Source of the DNA: Planctomycetota bacterium
GTDB taxonomy: Bacteria > Planctomycetota > MHYJ01 > WSZJ01
Reading direction: 5' to 3'
DNA length: 64,000 bases
Assembly: GCA_009773755.1 (NCBI GenBank)
Contig: WSZJ01000014.1
Coordinates: 1-64,000 of the forward strand
Shown: positions 10,347 to 20,673 of the stretch, piece by piece
How positions within the stretch are numbered: the first letter of the stretch is position 1
Layout: every line of letters starts with the position of its first letter
The notes under the pieces: generated by a model
Seen by the model: the letters and a program-made list of their open reading frames with translations, nothing else
What the model was told of the DNA's origin: nothing
Database searches by the model: none
Made by a program: the position numbers and the translations under genes

Positions 10347-10753
10347 GCGACGAGGTCTTCCTGGATTCCGGGCCGATCGTGGCCTGGCGGGTCAAACGGG
10401 ACCGGCATCATTGTCGCGCGCGGGAGACGTTCGAGAGCCTTGCATTTCACGGCACCGCGTACATCACGAGCACGGACATCCTTGACGAGGCCGTCACGCT
10501 GGTCCGGAAAGGAGCAGGATTCCGGGCAGGCCGACGCCTGTGGGAGGATCTCTCCTCGGGAGGGCTTGCGATTGTCCGGAGCGTTTCCGACTCCGTCCGG
10601 GCCGATGCATGGGCTGTTTTTCTCAGGCATGAACACCTGAACTTCAGCGTGACGGACTGCACCAGTCTCGCCCTGATGCGCAGGTACGGCATGAAGCGGA
10701 TCTTCACATTCGATGGCGCGTTTCGACGGGCGGGGGTCACGGTTGTGCCTTGA
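10343..10753 (+). CDS. PIN-domain (VapC-like) toxin
   Basis: MSDEVFLDSGPIVAWRVKRDRHH...TSTDILDEAVTLVRKGAGFRAG...FSVTDCTSLALMRRYGMKRIFTFDGAFRRAG: conserved acidic PIN residues. Start overlaps the stop of the upstream ORF. Confidence 0.85.
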   Translation: MSDEVFLDSGPIVAWRVKRDRHHCRARETFESLAFHGTAYITSTDILDEAVTLVRKGAGFRAGRRLWEDLSSGGLAIVRSVSDSVRADAWAVFLRHEHLNFSVTDCTSLALMRRYGMKRIFTFDGAFRRAGVTVVP

Positions 10754-10825
10754 TCGAACGGGGGATTCTCCGGGTCGAGGGAACATAGGCCGGCGGAGCC
10801 GCGACTGCCGCGACCCCGCCGCCTG

Positions 10826-11602
10826 TCATTCCAGCTTGCCCACCAGCTTGTCGACGCCGACGTAGAAATGGTTCCCGCCGCGGGCGCCGATTTCACGCAG
10901 AACCTCCAGCTCCCGCAGACGCACCAGCTGCGGGTTTGCCGCCAGAAGCGCGGCCTCCTTTTCCGACGCCGCAAGCCGCGTTTCCGCCACCCGCGCCGCC
11001 GTCTCAGCTTCCACCCGCGCCGTCTCCGACCGCGTGGCTGCGTCGAGCTTCACGACTTCGGCGTGCTTGCCGGCCGCGATGAGGAGGGCTTCACCCTCGC
11101 GCTCGGCCTCGATCGCCTTGTTCATGATCTCCCTGAGGTTGCCCGGGAAGACGAGGTCCTTGACGTCCGCCCGCTTGACCTCGACCCCGTACCCCGCGCC
11201 GCTCCGGCCGACGTCCTCGCGGACGGCGTCCGAGATGTCGTTGCGGTCGCGGAGGATCTGGTCGAGCGTCCGCGTGGCGAGGAAGCGCCGCGCGGCGAGC
11301 TGGACGTCCTCGTAGAGCCGGACTTCGTACGATTCGACGTTCTGGAGCGCGGCCGTTGCGTCCGTGACCTTGAAGTACACGAGGAGCGAGAGCCGGAGTG
11401 CGACCTTGTCGGCCGTGAGGATCTCCTGGTTCTTGATCGTGGCCGAGCGCTCGCGCAGGTCGACGATCGAAACGTCGCGGCGGATCGAGCGCAGCCAGTT
11501 CCAGAAGACGTGGCGCCCCGCCGCGAGAGCGCGGACGAGCGCGCCGTCTTCGTAGAGGATCCCGGCGTGGCCTTCACGGATGTAGTAGACCTGGCGGATC
11601 AT
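10826..11602 (-). CDS. slipin/stomatin-like SPFH-domain protein
   Basis: REGHAGILYEDGALVRALAAGRHVFWNW, QEILTADKVALRLSLLVYFKV, IMNKAIEAEREGEALLIAAGKHAEVVKL. Confidence 0.85.
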   Translation of the reverse strand: MIRQVYYIREGHAGILYEDGALVRALAAGRHVFWNWLRSIRRDVSIVDLRERSATIKNQEILTADKVALRLSLLVYFKVTDATAALQNVESYEVRLYEDVQLAARRFLATRTLDQILRDRNDISDAVREDVGRSGAGYGVEVKRADVKDLVFPGNLREIMNKAIEAEREGEALLIAAGKHAEVVKLDAATRSETARVEAETAARVAETRLAASEKEAALLAANPQLVRLRELEVLREIGARGGNHFYVGVDKLVGKLE

Positions 11603-11651
11603 GCTGAATGTCGACTCCTTGAATGGGGTTTCGTTGCTGTTGCCCTTTCCC

Positions 11652-11705
11652 TTTCCCGTTCCCTTTCCCGATAGGCCTGCAATCAGGCCGTTCGGGAACG
11701 GGAAA
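11652..11705. repeat. compound inverted repeat / hairpin upstream of the slipin gene
   Basis: TTTCCCGTTCCC (11652-11663) is the reverse complement of GGGAACGGGAAA (11694-11705). Inside sits a perfect GGCCTG-CAAT-CAGGCC hairpin (11674-11689). Confidence 0.75.
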
Positions 11706-12314
11706 TGGAGGACCTCACACGTGCCTCCGTATCACTCAGGCCTTCGACTTCCTTGAAGGCACTTCGTTTCAGGTCGGGGTGGCGCCCGATGGGCGTCCGA
11801 GGTGAAGGACGGGTGTCCGATAATGGTTCGGGTGGCGGAGTCGAACCGCCATAACCAGCCGTAGGCCGCTTCTTGGGCCCAGAGCGCGAATCACCCCGGT
11901 GTTGCAGTTTCGATGAGCGATCGCTTGAAAAGGTTCGCGAGATTGTGCCGGTCCGCGGCGGGCGGTCAGGAGATCCGACCGCTGGCCTTGTGCGATTCGC
12001 ATCTGCGGGCATCACCTGGGGCGAATCGCCCCATACTCGTCGCGTGCGAACATCAAAACCCCTGCTGATGCCGATTCCGGCGTGCACGGGAATTGCATCT
12101 GCCGAAAGGCGGAGGTGTGGCCATGACTGAATCCTTCGGGCTCTTCGAATCGGTCGTCCCATTGACGTCCACCGCGCGCATGCTGCTGCTCGCATTCGCC
12201 GCCGGTGTTTCCGCCCTTTGCGGCGCAATCATCGAGCCCCTCACGCCGCTTCGACTTCCGCGCATCCTGGGCACTCCCCACCGGGAACGCTGACTGCGGA
12301 TCACTTCCGTCGCG

Positions 12315-13147
12315 GTGACGACGGATCTGAAAGTCGCAGTCCGGGACTCCCGGCAGCGCACCCGAATCTGGGACGCCCGGTCCGGCCGCCTGATTGAAGA
12401 ACTCGAGCCGGGCGGCGAGGACTGCGACTCGCTCGGCGTCGCGAGCCCGGACGGCCGATGGGAAGCCGTGAACTGGCCGCGGTGCGTTGCCGTTCACGAT
12501 ACGCGGACGGGAAAGATCGCGACGCGAACCAGTCTGGACTGGCCTTTCCAGGTCTGGTCCTGGTCCCCCGACGGACGGCGCCTGCTGCTCATGACGAAAG
12601 GCGTCTGGAAAGGAAGCGATTTCCTATGGGTCTGGTCGCCGTTCGAGGGCGAGGAACCTCGGAAGCTGGACACCTATTATTCCGACATGAGCTTCTCCAT
12701 TACAGGCGCCGCGTGGTCGCCGGACGGCCGCACGATCGTTTCGGCTGCACACTGGGGGCTTGGGTTCTTCGACGCCGACTCCCGCGCACTTCTGGCCAGA
12801 CACTCGGAGCGGACTAGAGTCTCTTCCGTCGCCTGGTCCTCTCGCGGAATTCTTGCTCTGAAGCGGTCTGACGCCGGCGTCAGACTTGTTCGGCCCCGTG
12901 GTCGATTCCCTTCAGAGGAGGAAATTGAATCGGTCGGCGTGCTCTTCAGTTCATTTCAGCAGACACGCTGAGCCACCTTCCGGCGCGATTGTTTTCCTGC
13001 GTCACCTTCGCGTTTTTTCCGAAGGGCCATTGCATCGCCGCGGGACTGGAGGACGACACGGTTCTTCTGTTCGATCCAATTCAGGGGGCGAAGACCATCA
13101 CTCCCGTCGCTCCGGGAGGCCCGGATTCTTCGAACTCGAAGGACTGA
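12315..13147 (+). pseudogene. WD40-like beta-propeller protein, apparently frameshifted near 12950-12970
   Basis: RIWDARSGRLIEELEPGG, VWSWSPDGRRLLLM, AAWSPDGRTIVSAA repeats. After the first stop, another frame continues DTLSHLPARLFSCVTFAFFPKGHCIAAGLEDDTVLLFDPIQG. Confidence 0.5.
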
Positions 13148-13188
13148 GAGCTCTCCCGGTCGCCCGGCTCCGGGCATCGCTGATCGAC

Positions 13189-14320
13189 CTATGTTCGGCC
13201 GAGACGGATCCTGACGAGCAGATCGTCCAGCGCCACGCGACCTTGCGGCCCATCGGGGAGCGAGCTCGCGGCCGACGCTTCCTCGAGCGCCTTGACCAGC
13301 CGGTCGTGCTCGCGCTCGTGGAACGTGAGGTCTGCCTTTGCGAGGACGGCGCGCTCTTTGGCTTCGATCTTGAAGCGCATGAGCTCGTCGAGGTAGCCGA
13401 GCTTCGCCTCGGAGGCGAGGGTCGGAAGATGGGCGAGGATTTCGCCGGTCTTCATGAGGTGGATGCCGGTGAGGAGGACGCGGTAGATGTAGAGCAGCGG
13501 CTTCACGCGCGGCGGGTCCTCCTTGCGGAAGAGCCCGCGCTCGGTGACCGCGAAGCCAAGATAGTGATAGGCGTGGTGTTTCGTGATGCAGCGCGCCGCG
13601 GAGGTCCCAGTCGGAGTCGGGGGAAGGGAAGCCGTAGAGGTGCGCGCCGCTGACGGTGGCGAGAATCAGTCGGTTGGGGTGCTCGCGGACCGCGACCGCG
13701 GCGCGCGGGTCGATGACGAGGCCGTGCGGCGCGGGCGGCGCGACGGAGACGCGAACCGGGCGCGACTCGCCCGCGGCGCTTCCACGCGCCCTCACCAGGA
13801 ACGCGTTGACCGTTTCATGGTCGGGGCGCTCGGGAAGCGGCGACTCCGCGAGCGCCGCGTCGAACTCCTTGTGCAGTTGCACGCGCCACGCGTCGACCTC
13901 GATCCACGGCGTCTCGCCGCGCCGGATCGCGAGCAGCCTCTCGCGGTGCTCCTCGACGCGCACGGGGACGCGCCCTTCGCGCAGCGCCGTCACGCCGGAA
14001 AGAAGCAGCCGCACCAGGTGCATCGCGTGCTTCCAGCGGAACGCCCCCTGGTTGCGCAGGTCCTGCTCCAGCTTCCGGAACTGCGACATCACGTACCCGT
14101 TGTAGGTCTGGTAGATCATCTTCGACAGAAACGCCCCGCGCATTGCGAGCATCTCCTGCGCGAGCGGCGTAGCCGTCTCCACGATCGGCGACCACAGGCA
14201 CTCCAGCACGTTCGGGTTAGCCTTGAGCGCCATCGTCAGAAACTTCTGCAGCTCCCAGTAGCATTCCTGCGGAAACCGCACGCGGTACGAATGCGTGGCG
14301 TCCGCAGGCGCCTTCACCAC
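13189..14320 (-). pseudogene. degraded nucleotidyltransferase cassette (two related genes fused or deleted)
   Basis: First part has KANPNVLECLWSPIVE...YNGYVMSQFRKLEQDLRNQ...KHAMHLVRLLLSG without its N-terminal catalytic region. Second part starts LILATVSGAHLYGFPSPDSDWDLRGA, then after a gap and frame change KHHAYHYLGFAVTERGLFRKEDPPRVKPLLYIYRVLLTGIHLM. Confidence 0.55.
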
Positions 14321-14514
14321 GATTCCGACCGCCCCATGCGGGTGCAGCCGGGCGCCGCAGGTTCACGGCAACGGTCGCAGGCGGCGGCTCGCGGACCTCG
14401 CCGCGTGCTGGTTGACTGAAACCAAGCATCGCGCTTCCGGCCGATTCTCCTACAGGAAAACGGGAGGCCGGTCTATGGAACCCTGTGGGGGGGCGAATTC
14501 CAGCGAGGATCATC

Positions 14515-16248
14515 ATGAGCACCCAGGTTTCAGGCATTCAGCGCCTCCGTTCGCCCGGTCTTCCGGGCGTTTTCGCCGCGCTGGCTGTTCTTGCCGTTGC
14601 ATTGTCGCTGCCGTCCCGCTCGGGACGCGCCGTCTCGACGGCATCCACGCCGGAGCGGTGCCCGTCACGAGTGACAGCGCTCAGCGCCTCCGCGCCCTCC
14701 GGCCCGGAGGCATTTTTTCCCGAGATCCCCGCCGAGTCTCCCTGCGATCTCGGGTTCCACGAGGAAGGGGAGTCGGGCATTCCCGGCGACGAAACCATGT
14801 CCGGCGACTCCGGCTCCGAAGCGCTGGCTTTCGGTTCGGGGTCCGGTTCCGGCTCCGGCTCCGGCTCCGGATTCATGTCCGGCGGGTTGAGCTGGCGCTT
14901 TGACGCGACTATTCCCGAGGCCGTCCGGGCCTACATCCTCGATTTCTGGGCGGTCCTGGAGCCCATGCTTCTCCAGACGCTCGGGCCGCCTTCGGCGGCC
15001 ATCGCCGTGACGGTTCACCACAACCCGTACATGGGCGCGGGCGGGACTTACAACGCTTCGACGAATACTTTGAGCGTGAAGCGGCTGCCCGTCGGCGCCG
15101 ACGACGGCGGTTTCAACCAGGTGTTCACGCACGAGACCGTTCACGCCTACCAGGACGCAGCGCTCAATGCACCCCACGTCAGCTGGGCGGCCGAAGGCGT
15201 GGCCGTGTGCGCCAGCGCCCTGGTCGCCGAGCGGGTCCGCCCGGGACGGGCGTTCGCGGACTGGTGGAATCTCGCCTACATCACGGCCAATTACGACGCG
15301 TTGTCGCAGATGAGCGGACACGCACTCTCCGGCGTGACGTACTTCCCTTACGCCCCGAGCTACTTCGATTGCTACACCGCCAGCGGCGGTCTGTGGTTCA
15401 TCCTCACCGCCGCCCAGTCCGAGGCGGCCTCGGGTGACTTCGCCTCCTACGGATACCTGTCCCGGTTCTGCGCGAGGCTTCACGAAGCTCGACGGCAGTA
15501 TTCGCAGGCCGAAGTGCTCGCCACTATCCGCGAGACGGCCGCGCTACCCGTGGATGGGAATCCCGCCGATGCGTGGGTGGCGTCGCAGCCGATCACCAAC
15601 GTGCGAGGAGACGCCGGCGTCCATATTTGGGCGGCCATTTCCAACGGCCCCTTCGGAATCGGCGACCCTCCCTTCGGAAACAGCGTTCCCCTGCGGATCG
15701 GCGTGTTCCAAAGAAGCTACCCCGGCTACGGCGCCAACAACATGACGTACGACGTCCCGATCGATATCCGGGCCTGGGACTCTTCCGGTCTCGAAGTCTG
15801 GAACACCTCCGTGAAATTCGTTCGCGACGCGTTCAACTTCCCTCTCCGGGCCATTGAACTGCCCGAGCAGATTCGCCTTCGTCCCGGCGCCTACTCGGTT
15901 CAGATCGAAGCGGCGGTCGCCGGCTACGGCAAGGGCCGAACCACCGTGGCCGTGCAGGTCGTGTCCAGTTCTCCCTGGCAGTTCGCCCGCTCGCACGACA
16001 TCGAATACGGCCTCGGCGTCGTCTTCACCGACGATTCCACCTCGCTTCCGGTCGATCCTGGCTTCGGCACCGACGGCGCGATCGTCGGGAAGTGGTCCGG
16101 GGGTTACCTGGTCAGGCCCGGGCAAACCGTGAAGACGCCCTCCTCGGTCCAGTTCGAGATCAGGACCACGGCAGGAAGGCTCGTGCAGTCCACCCGGACG
16201 GCGCCGCTTCCTTACCGGAGAGTCTGCCGGATCGGTGTGAGTCCGTAA
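14515..16248 (+). CDS. secreted protein with HExxH metallopeptidase-like motif and (GS)n linker
   Basis: Hydrophobic N-terminus, SGSGSGSGSGSGF linker, NQVFTHETVHAYQDAALNAPHVSWAAEGVA (HETVH with downstream Glu). Confidence 0.65.
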   Translation: MSTQVSGIQRLRSPGLPGVFAALAVLAVALSLPSRSGRAVSTASTPERCPSRVTALSASAPSGPEAFFPEIPAESPCDLGFHEEGESGIPGDETMSGDSGSEALAFGSGSGSGSGSGSGFMSGGLSWRFDATIPEAVRAYILDFWAVLEPMLLQTLGPPSAAIAVTVHHNPYMGAGGTYNASTNTLSVKRLPVGADDGGFNQVFTHETVHAYQDAALNAPHVSWAAEGVAVCASALVAERVRPGRAFADWWNLAYITANYDALSQMSGHALSGVTYFPYAPSYFDCYTASGGLWFILTAAQSEAASGDFASYGYLSRFCARLHEARRQYSQAEVLATIRETAALPVDGNPADAWVASQPITNVRGDAGVHIWAAISNGPFGIGDPPFGNSVPLRIGVFQRSYPGYGANNMTYDVPIDIRAWDSSGLEVWNTSVKFVRDAFNFPLRAIELPEQIRLRPGAYSVQIEAAVAGYGKGRTTVAVQVVSSSPWQFARSHDIEYGLGVVFTDDSTSLPVDPGFGTDGAIVGKWSGGYLVRPGQTVKTPSSVQFEIRTTAGRLVQSTRTAPLPYRRVCRIGVSP

Positions 16249-16434
16249 CCCGGTCGGCAATCTCCGCACACTCCTGACGACTGGCCCGCCTTCGCCCCGG
16301 AATTCAAGTCCGCCGCCTGGCGAAGGCGGGCCGCTGAGAGAATCGCCGCGGGCGGGAGAGACCCGCCAGTGCTTCGAACGCCAATCGCCGCCGGTTTCTT
16401 CCCCAGGCCCGTGGTACTCTCCCCGCCAGAGACC

Positions 16435-17163
16435 ATGCGCTCCAACACTTCCATGGGCGGCAGTCAGTCCAGCTTCCCGCAGACCTCGGTGTGGGCTGTC
16501 CTCAAATCCGGGGAAGGCTGGGAAGCGCGTTATCAGCAGCACCTCGAGCGGCTAGCGCGGGCGTATTGGAAGCCGATCTACATCACGATTCGCCGCGGCT
16601 CGGCCCGTTCGGACGCAGACGCAAAGGACCTCACGCAGTCCTTCTGGATCCACCTCCAGGAACACGAGCTGCTGCGTCGCTTCGACAGGAACCGCGGGAA
16701 CTTCCGGACCTATCTGAAGCGCTGTCTGAAGAGCTTCCTGGGGACCGCGGCGCGGGATGCGGCGAGGCTCAAGCGGGGGGGCGACCGAGAGCCGGTTTCT
16801 CTCGACGCCGGTCTGGTGGAGGACGTCGCGGCTGCGGACGAGGGGCCGGAACGCAACTTCGACCGCGAGTGGGCTGCCGAGGTGCTTGCGCGAAGCGAGA
16901 GGGACGTGGAGGAGCGCCTCCGGCGCGAGGGGAAGGCGGTGCATGTGGAGGTGCTCCGGCTCTACACGACGAGCGAAAGCGGGGCCCGACCGACCTACCG
17001 CACCATTGCCGAACGGCTGGGAATTCGCGAATCCGACGTGGGAAACTACCTGCGTGTCGCCCGGCAGGCGCTTCGGGAGTGCGTCCTGGAAGCAATTCGC
17101 GAGTATGTAGTGGACCCGGATGCGGGTCCCGAGCTTGACGCGATTCTCGGCCCGGATCCATGA
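16435..17163 (+). CDS. ECF-type RNA polymerase sigma factor
   Basis: DAKDLTQSFWIHLQEHELLRRFDRNRGNFRTYLKRCLKSFL (sigma2-like) and RPTYRTIAERLGIRESDVGNYLRVARQALRE (sigma4 HTH). ATGA overlap with the kinase downstream. Confidence 0.8.
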   Translation: MRSNTSMGGSQSSFPQTSVWAVLKSGEGWEARYQQHLERLARAYWKPIYITIRRGSARSDADAKDLTQSFWIHLQEHELLRRFDRNRGNFRTYLKRCLKSFLGTAARDAARLKRGGDREPVSLDAGLVEDVAAADEGPERNFDREWAAEVLARSERDVEERLRREGKAVHVEVLRLYTTSESGARPTYRTIAERLGIRESDVGNYLRVARQALRECVLEAIREYVVDPDAGPELDAILGPDP

Positions 17164-20100
17164 ACGAACCGGCTTCAGGACATCTCGATGCGCTGCGAGA
17201 CCAGCTTCGCGAAGCGCGGGACGAGGGACTGGCGGAGCTCGCCGTGACGAGGGGGTATCTGGCGCGAGTCCGGTTCGAGGAGGGACTCGAGCGCCACCAG
17301 GCCGACGGACAGGGGCTTCTCGCCTGGCTCATTCAGCATGGGTGGCTGACAGCGGAGGAGGTGGCGCGCCTCCGGTCCGATCAAGGGCCGCGCGTGACGG
17401 AATGGACCCTCGGATTTCTGGCTCTCCAGATGAATCTCGTCACGCCAGAGCAGTTTTTCGAGTGCGCAGCGCTGTGGCTGAACGATTTCGACGCGGTCCA
17501 CCTCGTTCCGGATCATCCCGTGCGGGACTTCGGCGGCCTCCTGAAGGACATCGGACGGCTTGCTGAGGATGCCATGGCGACGCTGATAGCGGCTGCTGAA
17601 GCGCAGGGGTCGGCCGATCCCGTGGTCGATTCGGAAGTGAGGCGGCGGCTCCTGGACCTGCGGCCACCGGCTGAGCTGCGCGAATGGCTGATCCGCCTGC
17701 CCGTGAGGAAACATGCGAGGCCAGCGTTCGAGCCGCGTCCACGGGAAGAGAGATACGAGCTGGGAAATGAGATCGCTCGGGGCGGGCTCGGCCGCGTCGT
17801 GGAGGCTCTCGACCGGCACCTCAGGCGCGAGGTCGCGATCAAGCTCGTGCGGGAGGACACCCATCCGGACGTCGCGGAACGATTCGTGCGGGAGGCCGGG
17901 CTCGCCGCCAGGCTCGACCACCCCCACATCATCCCGATCTACGATTTCGACGTCATGCCCGGCCCCTCGGGCGCGAAGAGGCTCTTTCTCTGCATGAAAC
18001 GCGTCAGAGGCCAGAATCTGGCCGAAGTGATCCGCAGGGTCTCCGAGGGGGACACTTCCCAGGGCGGACGATTTTCCCGAGGGCGCCTGCTGAGTATTTT
18101 CCAGGACATCTGCCTCGGGATTGCGTACGCGCATTCAAAGGGCGTGATCCACCGCGACCTGAAACCGTCGAATGTGATGATCGGGGACTACGGCGAGACG
18201 CTGATCGTCGACTGGGGGCTGGCGAGGCCGATCGGCGAGGCCGGAGGCGACGGAACGATCCCGGAATCGGCTTCGCCGGAGATGCAGCCGCCGCTGTCGC
18301 CCCCGGGCCCCGTCGCTGAAGCGCCGCCCGACGAGACGGCGCTGACGCTCGAAGGCGTAGTCATGGGCACGCCAGCGTACATGCCGCCCGAACAGGCTAC
18401 CGGCCACCGCGATGACGTGGACCGCAGGAGCGACATCTTCGCGCTGGGAGGGATTCTCTTCGCGATCCTGACCTATCGTCCTCCATTCGAGGGAGAGAGT
18501 CGCGAGGAAGTGCTGGAGCGCGTGAAATCAGGGGTGCCCGACGCTCCGTCGGCCAGGATTCGCTCCTTCTACATCGCTGGCGCGGGCCTCCGCCCGGTGC
18601 CGCCCGATCCGGTCCCGCCCGAGTTGGATGCGATCTGCATGAAGGCGCTGGCGTTCCGCCGGGAGGACCGCTACCAGTCAGCGACCGATCTCCACGACGA
18701 CGTCCAGTTGTTCCTCGAAGGCGTGAAGGAGCGGGAGCGGGAGCACAGGCTGGCCGATGATGCTGTTGTCATGGCCAGTGACGCCATCGCGCGATGGAAG
18801 AGGCTGAGGGGGGAGGCGGTGGCGGCGGGCGAGAACGTCAAGCAGCAGGAGGAGGGCGTCCGGACTAAAGAGGAGAAGGCGGTATTGTGGATGGAAGAGG
18901 ACCGGGCTCGTGGCCTGGAACTCGAGGCGGTGGACGCCTTTGCGGATGCGAACGCGGCCTTGACAATTGCGTTGGGGCACGAGAAGCGGCACGCGAAGGC
19001 GCGGTTCCTTAAGGCGGAGCTTTTCTGGGACAAGTTTCTCGAAGCCGACAAGTCCGGCGACGAAAAGGAAATGCTCCTCTCCCGGCGGATTGTCGAGTCG
19101 TACAACGACGGGCCGTTCGACGCGCTCCTCAAGGGAGACGGGACCCTGACGGTGCGGACGCGGTCGTACGCCTGCCGCTGTCTTCTCGACGGTCGCACGG
19201 TCCTTCCCCACGAGCTGCGTCACTTTGGCTGCCATCCGTTCTCCGGACGCGCGCTCGGAAAGGACGAACGCGCCGATGGCCTGCCCGGTGTGGAGCCCAG
19301 GGAGCCTGTGCAGGTCAAAGTGCACTCAGCGTCGTGCAGTGCCGAGCCTGTCGTCGGGGCGGACGTCTGGCTCTGGCGCTATGCGGAGATCGGCCGGCTT
19401 CTCGTACCCGTCACTCAATCCGGACCGGAGTCGCCTGCGCGTGCCGGCGAGCCGCCCATCCGTGCCGTTTTCTCCGCCGACTCGCCCTTCTACCCGCACG
19501 GTCCTGGAACGTATCTCGGCAGGACGCCGATCGAGAACCGCGCATTGCCGATGGGCTCCTACCTGATCATCCTCTCGCGCGCCGGATTCGACGTAATCCG
19601 CTGTCCGGTGACCATCTCCCGCTGCGGTCACTGGGTCCAGAGTGTGACCCTGTTCCAGCCGGGCGAGACGTCCGCCGACCTCATTCCGGTCCCCGCGGGC
19701 AGGTACGGCTATCAGGGCGAACCCGGCGCTCCCATGGTCGATGCCGCGAAGTCGGAGGAACTGGACGACTTCTTCATCTCCCGCCATCCCGTGACTTGCC
19801 GCGAATACGCCGCCTTCCTCAACGACCTCTCGAAGACCAGGCCTTATGAAGCGGCGCAGCGCGTGCCGCGCGAATCCCAGACGAGCGGCTATTACTGGCC
19901 CGGGCCGCCGTACGCAGTTCCCACCAAGAACTGGCTCGCGCTGGCTGCGCCGGAACTGAAAGAGAAGGCGCGCCAGCTGCAGGACTCCACTGTCGACTGG
20001 GATGACTCCTGGCCGGTCTTCGGCGTGTCCTGGGAAGACGCAATGGCCTATTGCGCCTGGAGACGGGACACGGGAGGCGGACTGGTCACTCTTCCGCACG

Positions 20101-20465
20101 AGGTCGAGTGGGAAAAGGCCGCGCGTGGCACGGACCGCCGCTGGTTCCCCTTCGGGAAGCACTTCGACGAGGACTGGTGCAACGCCCGTCGAGCCCGCCT
20201 CGGCGCCGCGCGCCCGTCGACCGTGCAGGAATTCCCGCACGATGAATCGCCCTACGGCGTCCGCGGCCTGGCGGGAAACAGCCGGGACCACTGTCTGAAT
20301 GAGATTCCGGGGTTTTCCGGCTGGCGCCTGGGGCGCGGCGGCATCTGGACCGGCACCGGATTCAATGCACGCGCAACTCGCCGGTCCGCCAACCCCTCTC
20401 GCACCGTCATCAACAGCTGCGGATTCCGGTTGGCCCGGCCGTGTCGCTTGTCCCCGACACCCTGA
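17160..20465 (+). CDS. Ser/Thr protein kinase with FGE/SUMF1-like C-terminus (paralog K1)
   Basis: HRDLKPSNVM, LIVDWGLARP, MPPEQATGH. C-terminus HPVTCREYAAFLNDL...SPYGVRGLAGNSRDHCLN...RGGIWTG. Confidence 0.92.
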   Translation: MNEPASGHLDALRDQLREARDEGLAELAVTRGYLARVRFEEGLERHQADGQGLLAWLIQHGWLTAEEVARLRSDQGPRVTEWTLGFLALQMNLVTPEQFFECAALWLNDFDAVHLVPDHPVRDFGGLLKDIGRLAEDAMATLIAAAEAQGSADPVVDSEVRRRLLDLRPPAELREWLIRLPVRKHARPAFEPRPREERYELGNEIARGGLGRVVEALDRHLRREVAIKLVREDTHPDVAERFVREAGLAARLDHPHIIPIYDFDVMPGPSGAKRLFLCMKRVRGQNLAEVIRRVSEGDTSQGGRFSRGRLLSIFQDICLGIAYAHSKGVIHRDLKPSNVMIGDYGETLIVDWGLARPIGEAGGDGTIPESASPEMQPPLSPPGPVAEAPPDETALTLEGVVMGTPAYMPPEQATGHRDDVDRRSDIFALGGILFAILTYRPPFEGESREEVLERVKSGVPDAPSARIRSFYIAGAGLRPVPPDPVPPELDAICMKALAFRREDRYQSATDLHDDVQLFLEGVKEREREHRLADDAVVMASDAIARWKRLRGEAVAAGENVKQQEEGVRTKEEKAVLWMEEDRARGLELEAVDAFADANAALTIALGHEKRHAKARFLKAELFWDKFLEADKSGDEKEMLLSRRIVESYNDGPFDALLKGDGTLTVRTRSYACRCLLDGRTVLPHELRHFGCHPFSGRALGKDERADGLPGVEPREPVQVKVHSASCSAEPVVGADVWLWRYAEIGRLLVPVTQSGPESPARAGEPPIRAVFSADSPFYPHGPGTYLGRTPIENRALPMGSYLIILSRAGFDVIRCPVTISRCGHWVQSVTLFQPGETSADLIPVPAGRYGYQGEPGAPMVDAAKSEELDDFFISRHPVTCREYAAFLNDLSKTRPYEAAQRVPRESQTSGYYWPGPPYAVPTKNWLALAAPELKEKARQLQDSTVDWDDSWPVFGVSWEDAMAYCAWRRDTGGGLVTLPHEVEWEKAARGTDRRWFPFGKHFDEDWCNARRARLGAARPSTVQEFPHDESPYGVRGLAGNSRDHCLNEIPGFSGWRLGRGGIWTGTGFNARATRRSANPSRTVINSCGFRLARPCRLSPTP

Positions 20466-20673
20466 GCAGGCGCGGAATGGAAGGTGAATAATCGTGTGCC
20501 AGGCCTTCGCACCAGATTTCGACCGCGCAGGACTTCGAAATCCGAAATATTTCTCTACATGATCGTCGGCGGACGGTCTATGGGATCTTCGGAGGAGCCA
20601 CCCTCGGCGACAGCTTTCGAGGAGACCCCCCCAAGTACACGCGCGTCCGTTACCCCGGTCCCCGGAGCCTCCC

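Noticed and set aside
11626-11700. PFPFPFP-coding CCCTTTC repeats as a gene (ORF 11623-11805)
   Set aside because: Low-complexity tract within a hairpin upstream of the slipin gene; no protein family signal.
12945-12971. TGA ending the WD40 ORF considered as a third selenocysteine codon
   Set aside because: The sequence after this TGA in the same frame is not WD40-like; the homologous continuation is in another frame, so a frameshift is the better explanation.
14836-14880. GGTTCCGGCTCC tandem repeats
   Set aside because: Encode a (GS)n linker in the HETVH protein; no separate element needed.
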